A DNA stretch of 64,000 nt from Pseudomonas laurentiana (lineage in GTDB: Bacteria > Pseudomonadota > Gammaproteobacteria > Pseudomonadales > Pseudomonadaceae), in NCBI RefSeq assembly GCF_014648275.1, contig NZ_BMQU01000015.1, positions 1 through 64,000 on the forward strand, given 5' to 3'. The notes below the pieces were generated by a model. That model was not told where the DNA came from, did no database searches, and saw nothing but the letters and a program-made list of their open reading frames with translations. The translations under genes and the position numbers were made by a program. Shown piece by piece: positions 26,039 through 34,165 of the stretch (positions are counted from its first letter, which is position 1; every line of letters begins with the position of its first letter).

Positions 26039-26182
26039 GTGGGGGATGCTGCTCGTTCGCGTGGCGGTAACCGTGCCGTTGAGGGGTGTTGTTAGTTTCG
26101 TTTTAGGGAGCAAGACCAAAAGATCAAGCGCCTATCCGGCGCGGGTGAAGTTTCAAATCTTTGGATTCTGGAGGCGGGCAGG

Positions 26183-26419
26183 ATGATCGGGTGGATAAGG
26201 CGTGTTCTAACTTACGTTGCCCTGTCGACGGGGCGTGCCCGCCCGATCTATGCGCGGCCTTGCAATCCTCACAGACGAGCGTGGGCGGATTATCTGGCTC
26301 GTCGTGCGGCGCATCCGTGGATGGACCTCGTCAGGCCGCGCAGCGGTGCATATGGTCCCCGACGGGAGTCGAGTTGTTCAATAATAGGGACGCAGCACTT
26401 TTCTTGGGGGGGATGCTAA
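26183..26419 (+). CDS. Hypothetical 78-residue protein coupled to the glycosyltransferase
   Basis: ATG 8 nt after GGAGG, an excellent site, and its TAA overlaps the glycosyltransferase ATG (TAATG), so ribosomes should pass through both. The start MIGWIRRVLTYVALSTGRAR, with RAWADYLARR after it, resembles the N-terminal helix of colanic-acid-type LbH acyltransferases. The remaining sequence is basic, low in hydrophobics and lacks any hexapeptide. It may be the truncated head of such an acetyltransferase retained for translational coupling. Not firmly identified. Confidence 0.5.
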   Translation: MIGWIRRVLTYVALSTGRARPIYARPCNPHRRAWADYLARRAAHPWMDLVRPRSGAYGPRRESSCSIIGTQHFSWGGC

Positions 26420-27375
26420 TGGCCAGTAAGCTCCTTGATGTATTGATTGTTAACTTTAATACGGCCTCATTGCTGCAGCCTATGTTTGACGCGTTGCGCC
26501 GATCCGACCGTGCGCATGACGTTAACTATTTAGTCGTGGATAACGCCTCTGCCGATAACTCACTGGCGTGCCTGGCTACGGTTTGCCCTGAGGCGTTTCT
26601 CGTGGCCAACGAGCACAATGTCGGCTTTGGTCGGGCTAACAATCAGCTGGTTGAGCACTTGCAGGGAAAGTACGCGCTACTCCTGAATACCGATGCGTTC
26701 GTGGCTGCTGATACCCTGGGCAAGACCATCGATTACATGGAGGCCCATCCTGATTGCGGTGTGCTCGGTGTTCGGTTGGTGGGTCGAGAGGGTGATCTGC
26801 AACCCAGTTGTCGCTTTTTCCCTACCCCGTTGAATGTCTTCGTCGCACGTACAGGACTCGGACGCTTTTTCCCCGGGCTTAAAATGATCGACGAAATGGA
26901 CTGGGATCATGCCTCGGTGCGCGAGTGTGACTGGCTGCCTGGGTGCTATTACTTGATCCGCCGTGAAGTCATCGATCAGGTTGGCTTGTTTGACCCGCGC
27001 TACTTTCTCTATTACGAGGAAGTCGACCAGTGTAAGCGCGTCAAGCAGGCTGGCTGGAAGGTCGTTTATTATCCACACACCACAGTCGTGCATATTGGTG
27101 GCGAAAGTTCAAAGTCGGTTGCCGAACTGGATAAAGCCAGCCGACAGATATCCAATCTGCAGATCGAAAGCGAATTGCTGTATTTCCGTAAGCATCATGG
27201 GTTGCCTGGGTTAGCCTTGCATATGCTATTGGTGAGTCTCGGCGATCTTGTTCTGGCACTCAAGGCGCTCTTGAAACGGCGTGGCTGGGCTGCCATCAGG
27301 GCGTGTTGGCAGCATAGTCGTGTTACCTGGAGGCTGCTGCTCGATACCAAGTTCGCTAGCCAACCCACACGGTAG
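26419..27375 (+). CDS. Family 2 glycosyltransferase (rhamnosyltransferase-like)
   Basis: 318 residues from the ATG overlapping the upstream TAA. It opens LLDVLIVNFNTASLLQPMFD, has LVVDNASADNS and a DxD-like LLLNTDAFV, and in the second half CYYLIRREVIDQVGLFDPRY and FLYYEEVDQCKRVKQAGWKV, the pattern of WbbL/RfbF-type GT2 enzymes. It adds a sugar to the lipid-linked repeat unit at the cytoplasmic face. A C-terminal hydrophobic segment may anchor it. The longer in-frame extension upstream (from 26161) is cysteine-rich and unlikely. Confidence 0.88.
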   Translation: MASKLLDVLIVNFNTASLLQPMFDALRRSDRAHDVNYLVVDNASADNSLACLATVCPEAFLVANEHNVGFGRANNQLVEHLQGKYALLLNTDAFVAADTLGKTIDYMEAHPDCGVLGVRLVGREGDLQPSCRFFPTPLNVFVARTGLGRFFPGLKMIDEMDWDHASVRECDWLPGCYYLIRREVIDQVGLFDPRYFLYYEEVDQCKRVKQAGWKVVYYPHTTVVHIGGESSKSVAELDKASRQISNLQIESELLYFRKHHGLPGLALHMLLVSLGDLVLALKALLKRRGWAAIRACWQHSRVTWRLLLDTKFASQPTR

Positions 27376-27383
27376 GTGAATCC

Positions 27384-27938
27384 ATGTTCGACAATATACG
27401 TGCGGACTTGCGTGCCCATTCGGGTGACTGGGCTGCTCAGGGATTTTGGGTGTTGCTGGTCTACCGTTTTGGGCGGTGGCGTTATGGGGTGCGCCCTGCG
27501 GTGCTGCGCAAGTTTTTTTCCATCGTGTACAAGTTTCTCTTCAAGTGCGTTCAGATCATCACCGGGGTAGAGCTGCCCTGTGAAGTGGTAATAGGCCGTA
27601 ACTTCGTCATCGACCACTTCGGCGGCATCGTGATCAGCGGATATGCCCGATTTGGTGATGATTGCCGCGTCCGCAATGGCGTGGTTATCGGCTTGAAAAA
27701 TATCAATGAACCGATTGCTCCGGTGCTTGGAAACAATGTTGATATCGGTGCGGGTGCCAAAGTGTTGGGCAACATTCGCATTGGCAACAATGTCGTGATT
27801 GGCGCCAATGCCGTGGTACTGACAGATGTGCCGGATGACTCGATAGCCGTCGGGGTGCCCGCGACGATCAAGAAGAGGCAGTGCCCGGTGAAAGAGCGTG
27901 CGCAAGAGCCTGTCGATGAGCGAGTGACAGGACCATGA
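27384..27938 (+). CDS. Serine-acetyltransferase-like hexapeptide acyltransferase
   Basis: 184 residues, AGGTGA before ATG. N-terminal helix MFDNIRADLRAHSGDW, then left-handed beta-helix repeats (CEVVIGRNFVIDHFGGIVIS, VRNGVVIGL, PVLGNNVDIGAGAKVLGNIR, IGNNVVIGANAVVLTDVPDD). The catalytic histidine is in DHFGG. CysE-like members inside polysaccharide loci O-acetylate sugars rather than make O-acetylserine; that role is inferred from context. The stop overlaps the ATG of a 9-codon mini frame before the next gene. Confidence 0.85.
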   Translation: MFDNIRADLRAHSGDWAAQGFWVLLVYRFGRWRYGVRPAVLRKFFSIVYKFLFKCVQIITGVELPCEVVIGRNFVIDHFGGIVISGYARFGDDCRVRNGVVIGLKNINEPIAPVLGNNVDIGAGAKVLGNIRIGNNVVIGANAVVLTDVPDDSIAVGVPATIKKRQCPVKERAQEPVDERVTGP

Positions 27939-27969
27939 GTGATCTTTTGGGCTTTGCAGAGTGAACGCC

Positions 27970-28941
27970 ATGGCTATTGGCGTCGTCGTCATCGGCAGAA
28001 ACGAAGGCTTGCGGCTCGAGCGCTGTCTGACTTCGTTGGTTGGCACTGCGGACAAGATTGTCTATGTCGACTCCGGCTCGACGGATGGCTCGGTGCAGAT
28101 GGCATTGAAGCTTGGCATTGAGGTGGTGGCGCTGGATATGGCGCTTCCCTTCACTGCGGCGCGTGCCCGCAATGAAGGCTTTTCCTGCTTGCAGCGTGTA
28201 TTGCCTGCGATGCGTTATGTGCAGTTCGTCGACGGTGACTGTGAAGTGGTCACTGGCTGGCTCTCCCGGGCGCAAGCGTTTCTTGATGCGCATCCAGAGG
28301 TCGCTGTGGTGTGTGGTCGGCGCCGAGAACGCTTTCCTGAAAACTCTGTTTACAACTTGCTGTGTGACCTTGAATGGGACACGCCACTAGGTGAAACCAA
28401 GGCATGTGGTGGCGACGCGCTCATGCGTGCTGAAGCGTTTGCCTCGGTATCCGGGTTTCGCCCGGATCTGATTGCCGGAGAAGAACCCGAGTTGTGCGTG
28501 CGTCTGCGTGCAGCCGGGTCGAAGGTCTGGCGCCTGGACGAGGAAATGACGTTGCACGATGCGGCCATGACGCGCTTCAGTCAGTGGTGGCAGCGCAGCC
28601 TGCGCGCCGGATATGCCTTTGCCGAGGGGGCATTTCTGCACGGGGCCGCACCGGAGCAACATTGGCGGCGCGAGTCGAACCGCGCCTGGATCTGGGGCCT
28701 GGGTCTGCCGTTGGCTACTGTTTTTGCGAGTGTGGTGCTGGGCGGGTTCGGTCTGCTGTTGCTACTGGCTTATCCGCTACAGGTCGTGCGTCTGGCACGC
28801 CGGGGTGACAGGTCGGCGCGAGAAAACTGGCTACGGGCGCTCTTCCTGGTGCTGGGAAAGTTTCCCGAAATGTGTGGGCAAATAAAGTTTCTATTGAACA
28901 GAGTTGGCGCCGGCAAGACGGTGTTGATCGAATACAAGTGA
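27970..28941 (+). CDS. Family 2 glycosyltransferase with C-terminal membrane anchor
   Basis: 323 residues from ATG 27970; a GTG three codons upstream is the alternative. GT-A features: IGVVVIGRNEGLRLERCLTS, YVDSGSTDGSV, FVDGDCEVVTGW as the DxD region, and GGDALMRAEAFASVSGFRPD with IAGEEPELCVRLRAAGSKVW. The C-terminal part has a hydrophobic helix (LATVFASVVLGGFGLLLLLA). It should transfer a sugar to the growing lipid-linked oligosaccharide. Same operon as its neighbours. Confidence 0.87.
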   Translation: MAIGVVVIGRNEGLRLERCLTSLVGTADKIVYVDSGSTDGSVQMALKLGIEVVALDMALPFTAARARNEGFSCLQRVLPAMRYVQFVDGDCEVVTGWLSRAQAFLDAHPEVAVVCGRRRERFPENSVYNLLCDLEWDTPLGETKACGGDALMRAEAFASVSGFRPDLIAGEEPELCVRLRAAGSKVWRLDEEMTLHDAAMTRFSQWWQRSLRAGYAFAEGAFLHGAAPEQHWRRESNRAWIWGLGLPLATVFASVVLGGFGLLLLLAYPLQVVRLARRGDRSARENWLRALFLVLGKFPEMCGQIKFLLNRVGAGKTVLIEYK

Positions 28942-29026
28942 GACGCCCATGACGTTTTGGGTAACTGTACTACTGTGGGTGGAGATGGGCTGGTAATTAA
29001 CCGCAACGACATTGAACCTGGTCCTT

Positions 29027-30229
29027 ATGCGTATCACCTATTTTATCAATCAGTACCCCAAGGTAAGCCATAGCTTCATTCGTCGTGAAATTCTGGCGCT
29101 GGAGCGTCAGGGGTTTGCGGTTCAACGTGTTGCTTTGCGTGGCTGGGACGCCGAGGTGGTGGATGCCGAGGATGTGTCCGAGCGCAGTAAAACCTGTTAT
29201 GTACTGCAGCACGGCATCAAGGGGCTGCTGAGGCCATTACTGCAGGTGCTGCGTACCCAGCCGCGACGTTTTTTTTCGGCCTTGTGGCTGGCACTTCGCA
29301 TGGGGATGCGAGCAGATCGCCCCTGGCCCTACCATGTGGTCTATTTCGCAGAGGCGTGCCACCTGCTGCAGCGGTTGCACGCCTTCGGCACCGAGCATGT
29401 GCACGCGCATTTCGGCACCAACTCAACTGAAGTGGTCATGCTTGCCAATGCTCTTGGAGGGCCTGCGTACAGCTTTACCGTGCATGGCCCGGAAGAATTC
29501 GACAAGCCGCAGTCGATCAAGTTGGGAGAGAAAGTCCGGCGTGCCGCCTTTGTGACGGCCGTCAGCTCTTACGGGCGAAGTCAGTTGTTTCGCTGGGTAG
29601 CGCACGGGCACTGGAAAAAAATAAAGGTGGTGCATTGTGGCCTGGAACGGGTCTTTCACGATGTACCGGCAGTTGCCGTACCGGCGCTACCGCGTCTGGT
29701 GTGCGTGGGGCGCTTGTGTGAGCAGAAAGGCCAACTGTTATTGCTTGAGGCGGCCCGAATCCTGGCAGACCAATCGGTGGCGTTTGAGATAGTCCTGGCC
29801 GGTGACGGGGAAATGCGGACGGAAATCGAAGCCCTGATCGCCAAGTATGATTTGCAGGCACGGGTGCGAATTACCGGCTGGATCAGCAGCGGGCAGGTAC
29901 GCGCTGAAATCCTCGCCGCGCGTGCCTTGGTGTTGCCCAGTTTTGCCGAGGGTTTGCCGGTGGTCATCATGGAGGCCATGGCCTTGCGCCGGGCAGTGTT
30001 GACCACCTATGTCGCAGGTATTCCCGAACTGGTCCGAGCGGGTGAGAACGGTTGGTTGTTTCCCGCTGGAGCGGTTGAAGAACTGGCGGCTGCTATGGCG
30101 GACTGCCTCGCGCAGCCCGTTGAGGTTTTGCAACGGATGGGTGAGGCGGCTTACGAGCGTGTGCTGGAACGACACGATATCGACACCGAAGCGGCCAAAC
30201 TGTCCGGCTATTTCAGGGCGTCGGCATGA
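29027..30229 (+). CDS. Family 4 glycosyltransferase
   Basis: 400 residues from ATG 29027. GT-B fold: N-terminal MRITYFINQYPKVSHSFIRR, as in colanic-acid WcaL-like enzymes, HFGTNSTEV, HGPEEFD, then the C-terminal nucleotide-sugar half with RLVCVGRLCEQKGQLLLLEA and the family motif E-x7-E in SFAEGLPVVIMEAMALRRAV. It overlaps the next gene by 4 nt. It uses an activated sugar donor; donor and acceptor are unknown. The ribosome site is poor, which suggests coupling from an upstream 15-codon frame. Confidence 0.88.
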   Translation: MRITYFINQYPKVSHSFIRREILALERQGFAVQRVALRGWDAEVVDAEDVSERSKTCYVLQHGIKGLLRPLLQVLRTQPRRFFSALWLALRMGMRADRPWPYHVVYFAEACHLLQRLHAFGTEHVHAHFGTNSTEVVMLANALGGPAYSFTVHGPEEFDKPQSIKLGEKVRRAAFVTAVSSYGRSQLFRWVAHGHWKKIKVVHCGLERVFHDVPAVAVPALPRLVCVGRLCEQKGQLLLLEAARILADQSVAFEIVLAGDGEMRTEIEALIAKYDLQARVRITGWISSGQVRAEILAARALVLPSFAEGLPVVIMEAMALRRAVLTTYVAGIPELVRAGENGWLFPAGAVEELAAAMADCLAQPVEVLQRMGEAAYERVLERHDIDTEAAKLSGYFRASA

Positions 30230-31413
30230 CCGTCCTTCTGGGTGGGTTGGTCGGGGCATTGGCGCTGCTTGTCTTGCTGCCGGTGTCGGTAATATTTGTG
30301 CAGGTGTTGCTGGCCTGCCTCCCTGCACGGGCACTCCCGCTGGTGAGCGGATCACGTCCGCGGGTCGCGGTGCTGGTGCCGGCGCACAATGAAGCCTCGA
30401 TCATTCTCGCGACGCTGAATAGCATTCGTCCACAATTGCAGAGCGGCGATCGACTGTTGGTGGTGGCGGACAACTGCTCTGACGACACTGCCGCGTTAGC
30501 TCGTTCGGCGGGGGCGGAGGTGGTTGAGCGCAGGAATGATCAGCAGCGTGGCAAGGGGTATGCGCTGGACTTCGGGATACGACATCTGGCCAACAGTGCG
30601 CCTGAGGTTGTGATTGTCGTCGATGCCGATTGCCAGGTCGGCGAGGGCGCGATCGAGCGTCTGGCGTCGTGCTGCGTCGGTTCGGGGCGACCTGCACAAG
30701 CACTCTACCTGATGCATGCTCCTGTTGGTTCAGCGCTGAAAGTCCAGATTGCCGAGTTCGCCTGGTGTGTGAAAAATCTGGTGCGGCCACGAGGTTGGGC
30801 TCGAGCTGGCTTGCCCTGCCAGTTGATGGGGGCGGGGATGGCGTTCGACTGGCGGGACCTGGCGTTGGTTGATTTAGCCAGCGGCCACCTCGTCGAAGAC
30901 TTGAAGATGGGGTTCGATTTCTGCCGCAACGGCAAGCCGCCCGTATTCTGCCCTGATGCACGGGTAACCAGCTATTTTCCGGGCACCGATGACGGTTTGA
31001 GTACTCAGCGCACACGATGGGAACATGGCCACCTGGGCGTGATGTTGACTGACGCCCCAAGGTTGCTCGTAACGTCGATCAGCCGCGGCAATTGGAACCT
31101 GCTGGCGATGACAGTCGATCTGCTAGTGCCTCCTCTGGCCTTGTTGAGCTTGGCGTCAGCGGCTGTTTTCAGTCTTTCATGGTTGATGTTTGTGTTGATC
31201 GGCGCGGTGGTTCCAGCGCTGATGGCGTCTGCTGCAATGGCAATGCTGGGTGTAGCGGTTTTGCTGGCATGGAGCCGATTTGGTCGCACGCTGATCTCTT
31301 TTTCCGCCTTACTGCATGCACCGTTCTATGCGGTGAAGAAAATCCCGTTGTATCTGGGCTTTTTGATCAAGCGCCAGGTTGAGTGGGTTCGCTCGAAGCG
31401 AGATGACAATTAA
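30226..31413 (+). CDS. Membrane-bound processive-type family 2 glycosyltransferase
   Basis: 395 residues, overlapping the previous gene (ATGA). An N-terminal helix is followed by VAVLVPAHNEASIILATLNS, LLVVADNCSDDT, the DxD region VIVVDADCQV, an EDL acceptor motif (HLVEDLKMGFD) and Q-x2-R-W (STQRTRWEHGH), then three to four C-terminal helices. These motifs resemble chitin/hyaluronan-synthase-like GT2 enzymes, but within this locus it more likely adds one sugar to the repeat unit. Its TAA overlaps the next ATG (TAATG). Confidence 0.87.
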   Translation: MTVLLGGLVGALALLVLLPVSVIFVQVLLACLPARALPLVSGSRPRVAVLVPAHNEASIILATLNSIRPQLQSGDRLLVVADNCSDDTAALARSAGAEVVERRNDQQRGKGYALDFGIRHLANSAPEVVIVVDADCQVGEGAIERLASCCVGSGRPAQALYLMHAPVGSALKVQIAEFAWCVKNLVRPRGWARAGLPCQLMGAGMAFDWRDLALVDLASGHLVEDLKMGFDFCRNGKPPVFCPDARVTSYFPGTDDGLSTQRTRWEHGHLGVMLTDAPRLLVTSISRGNWNLLAMTVDLLVPPLALLSLASAAVFSLSWLMFVLIGAVVPALMASAAMAMLGVAVLLAWSRFGRTLISFSALLHAPFYAVKKIPLYLGFLIKRQVEWVRSKRDDN

Positions 31414-32144
31414 TGCGTGCGTTGGCTTGGCAGAACCGCTGGAAAACAATCATCGGAAAACTCCGCGTGGTCAGTAATCCGGGTGATGAACAAAGGATGC
31501 TGGACGCGTTATCCGCACCCGACGCTGCAACCGTGCTTGGATTCGTCAATGCCCATGCCATGAATCTGGCGGCGGGTAACGCCGATTACTACAAGGCGTT
31601 GTCGTCTGCAGATGTGTTGTTGCGGGACGGTAGTGGCATGGCGATCCTGTTTCGTCGACTGGGACTCGTACCCGGATTGAATATGAATGGCACGGACTTT
31701 ATCCCCAAGGTACTGGCAGCGTTCAAGGGGCGGCGTGTGGCGTTCTGGGGGACTCAAGCGCCTTTCCTGGACAATGCAGTGCAGCGTAGTGAAGCGCTGT
31801 TCGGAGTACATGTAGTCTCTGCTCACCATGGCTTTGCCGAGGTGGATACCTACCTCAATCTTGCGCAGCACATGCAGCCTGAGTTGATCGTGTTGGGTAT
31901 GGGAATGCCCAAGCAGGAAGCCATTGCCGCCAGGTTGGCCGCCAGTGGTATACCGTGCCTGATTGTGTGTGGTGGGGCGATCCTGGATTTTCTTGGCGGT
32001 AAGGTCATGAGAGCGCCACGATGGCTGCGCCGTTTAGGTTGTGAGTGGGCGTTCAGGCTGATGCGTGAGCCAAAGCGATTGTTCAGTCGTTACGTGTTGG
32101 GTAATCAAATGTTCCTGTTGCGTACGCTGAGGTGCCGAAAGTGA
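31413..32144 (+). CDS. WecG/TagA/CpsF-family glycosyltransferase
   Basis: 243 residues, start overlapping the previous stop. The GT26 hallmarks are present: NAHAMNLAAGNADYYKALSS, DGSGMAILFRRLG, VAFWGTQAPFLDNAV, ELIVLGMGMPKQEAIAARLA and CGGAILDFLGGKVMRAPRWL with the late RLMREPKRLFSRYV. It usually transfers a UDP-activated sugar (N-acetylmannosaminuronate, glucuronate or similar) as the second step on the undecaprenyl carrier, which fits the priming transferase encoded next. Last gene before a 553-bp gap. Confidence 0.9.
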   Translation: MRALAWQNRWKTIIGKLRVVSNPGDEQRMLDALSAPDAATVLGFVNAHAMNLAAGNADYYKALSSADVLLRDGSGMAILFRRLGLVPGLNMNGTDFIPKVLAAFKGRRVAFWGTQAPFLDNAVQRSEALFGVHVVSAHHGFAEVDTYLNLAQHMQPELIVLGMGMPKQEAIAARLAASGIPCLIVCGGAILDFLGGKVMRAPRWLRRLGCEWAFRLMREPKRLFSRYVLGNQMFLLRTLRCRK

Positions 32145-32697
32145 CGACGCAGAGCCGTGCAGTCAAGGCAAGCAGCCATGCTCCTGGAGCGTTTCAACAA
32201 CCCTGATAAACAACTAGTTTCGAATCAGACCGCGCTGATCGGAGGGTGATGCTACAGTGATATTAACCGTTGCTTGAACGTTGGGGGGAAGTGCTGGGGG
32301 GGCTCTACGCGACTGGTTGTGTAGGCGTTTGGTGTGTACTGAGACGTGCGGCTAAAACGACTCGAAGGTCAGGGAGGAACTCGCGGGATGAACAACGGGC
32401 TAGCGGTCCGTTTTCAACGTAGCCTTTCTGCAGACTTGACTGCACGTCAACTGCCAGGTGGCGCCAGCGTGAGGGCGTTGCGGGTTGCTCAGGGCGGGAG
32501 TCCGTACCTGACCCGGACGTTTACATTGCCTAATGATCCATATTCTGTACGGAGGCGTCCGGGTGTGACCGGGGTTTGCCTCGGCACAGTAGCAGCACGA
32601 CATAACGTTTCTGTGTCTGTTGGCTGTTTGTTGTTTTTATTATTTTTGGGTCGGTAGGCAAGCACTCGGCATCTCAATTGTATTACGAGGTCTAGTC
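32145..32697 (+). promoter_or_regulatory. Long untranslated stretch before the priming transferase gene
   Basis: 553 bp without a confident gene. It may be a promoter plus long leader for the last EPS gene. An 89-codon frame (about 32388-32657) has a good ribosome site (GGGAGGA) but a sequence without recognisable features apart from a short hydrophobic end, so I do not call it. GC content drops sharply toward the ATG. Confidence 0.4.
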
Positions 32698-34122
32698 ATG
32701 ATTTTTGAGCCCAGAAGTAGCCGCTCCCTACTCCAGCGCCGAAGCAGTATCAGTAACGCTGTCCAAGCGGCTCTTGACGGCATTGCAGTGACCGGCGTTG
32801 CCTGGTCCCTCATTTATTATCATATCGGCTACATGACACCCGATTATGTCATCATGGTGCTGTTGTTGCTGGGTGCGTTGGCCATTATTTATGATCATTA
32901 TGCTATTTATCGCAGTAATGTGAGTTTTTCTATCAAGGCGTTTAAGCTCTTCAAGGCGTGGTCGGCTACATTTTGTTTCCTGGTGGTCATGGCGTTTCTC
33001 ACCAAGCAAAGTACGGAGTATTCGCGGCTGTTAGTCGCGGAGTTATTTGTGGTGGGTTATTGTGTGCAGGTGCTTTTGCACTTGGCCGTGCGCGAAGTGC
33101 AAAAAAAGTTTCTGGCACTCCCGTCGCGCTTGGAAAATGCGCTGATTATTGGCGGGGGCGAGCTGGTTAATTTCTTGCACCAGAAAATCAGCAATAACCC
33201 CTGGTCGGGTGAGCGGGTTGTCGGCTGTATATTGATCGGCGGTGAGGAGGCACGCGGGAGCGAGAGCGCTGAGAGCAAGCAGCGTCTATCGATACTGGGC
33301 AACCTCTCCGAGCTCGATGAGGTCATCGAGCAGCATGCCATTCGTACGGTGTATTTCGTGACCCCGCTGGATGGCTCTGAGGTCATCAAGGATGTTTATT
33401 TAAGGCTGTTGGATAAGTATATTTCTGTTAACTGGGTGCCTGATATTTTTTCACTCCGCCTGATCAATCACAGCGTTCGAGAAATTGCCGGCATGCCCGT
33501 GCTGACGTTGTCTGAAACACCGCTGATGGGGACGAAGCTGTTTCTGAAGAATCTTGAGGACAAATTCCTGTCGGCCCTTATCCTGCTGCTTGCTGCACCC
33601 CTGCTGATGGTCATTGCCATTGCGATCAAGATCGACAGCCCTGGGCCGGTATTCTTTCGGCAGGAACGCAAGGGGTGGAGTGGGGAGGTCTTCCGTATCT
33701 GGAAGTTCAGAAGCATGGTTGTCCATCAGTCAGAAGATGGCATGGTCAAACAAGCAGAAAAAAATGATGCGCGAGTGACCCGGGTGGGTGCCTTTATTCG
33801 TCGAACCAGCCTGGATGAGTTGCCGCAGTTGTTCAACGTGCTGATGGGCGAAATGTCGTTGGTGGGGCCAAGGCCGCATGCGATTCAGCATGATGCGCAG
33901 TACTCCCAGAGCATTGCAGACTATTTTGCCCGTCATAATATCAAACCCGGTATTACAGGCCTGGCTCAGGTGCGTGGCTTTCGAGGCGAAACGAAAGATA
34001 TCGAACAGATGATTCATCGTGTTGATTCTGATATTGAGTACATCAATAACTGGTCGTTGTGGCTCGATTTCGTCATTCTGCTGCGAACGGTGTTTGCGTT
34101 CACCGGCAAGCAAGCCTACTAA
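32698..34122 (+). CDS. Polyprenyl glycosylphosphotransferase (EPS priming enzyme)
   Basis: 474 residues; ACGAGG 8 nt before the ATG rules out an upstream frame. N-terminal half: four to five helices and a CoA-binding-3-like region ([13 protein letters not shown]). C-terminal half: bacterial sugar-transferase domain with [50 protein letters not shown] and [11 protein letters not shown]. WcaJ/WbaP-like: it moves sugar-1-phosphate (probably glucose or galactose) from UDP-sugar to undecaprenyl phosphate and so starts repeat-unit assembly. End of the EPS locus. Confidence 0.92.
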   Translation: MIFEPRSSRSLLQRRSSISNAVQAALDGIAVTGVAWSLIYYHIGYMTPDYVIMVLLLLGALAIIYDHYAIYRSNVSFSIKAFKLFKAWSATFCFLVVMAFLTKQSTEYSRLLVAELFVVGYCVQVLLHLAVREVQKKFLALPSRLENALIIGGGELVNFLHQKISNNPWSGERVVGCILIGGEEARGSESAESKQRLSILGNLSELDEVIEQHAIRTVYFVTPLDGSEVIKDVYLRLLDKYISVNWVPDIFSLRLINHSVREIAGMPVLTLSETPLMGTKLFLKNLEDKFLSALILLLAAPLLMVIAIAIKIDSPGPVFFRQERKGWSGEVFRIWKFRSMVVHQSEDGMVKQAEKNDARVTRVGAFIRRTSLDELPQLFNVLMGEMSLVGPRPHAIQHDAQYSQSIADYFARHNIKPGITGLAQVRGFRGETKDIEQMIHRVDSDIEYINNWSLWLDFVILLRTVFAFTGKQAY

Positions 34123-34126
34123 CTGT

Positions 34127-34165
34127 TCGGTGTCATCCAAGTTTTATGACGCTTTATGACACCGA
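34127..34165. terminator. Hairpin between convergent EPS and ftsH genes
   Basis: A 10-bp stem TCGGTGTCAT/ATGACACCGA with an ~19-nt loop; its right arm enters the ftsH stop codon. It shares the GGTGTCA/TGACACC arms with the hairpin at 18713-18741. No long T run after it, so termination strength is uncertain. Confidence 0.5.

Noticed and set aside
32388-32657. 89-codon frame with good ribosome site before the priming transferase
   Set aside because: Biased, featureless composition; the region is better explained as promoter/leader. Could be revisited if conserved.
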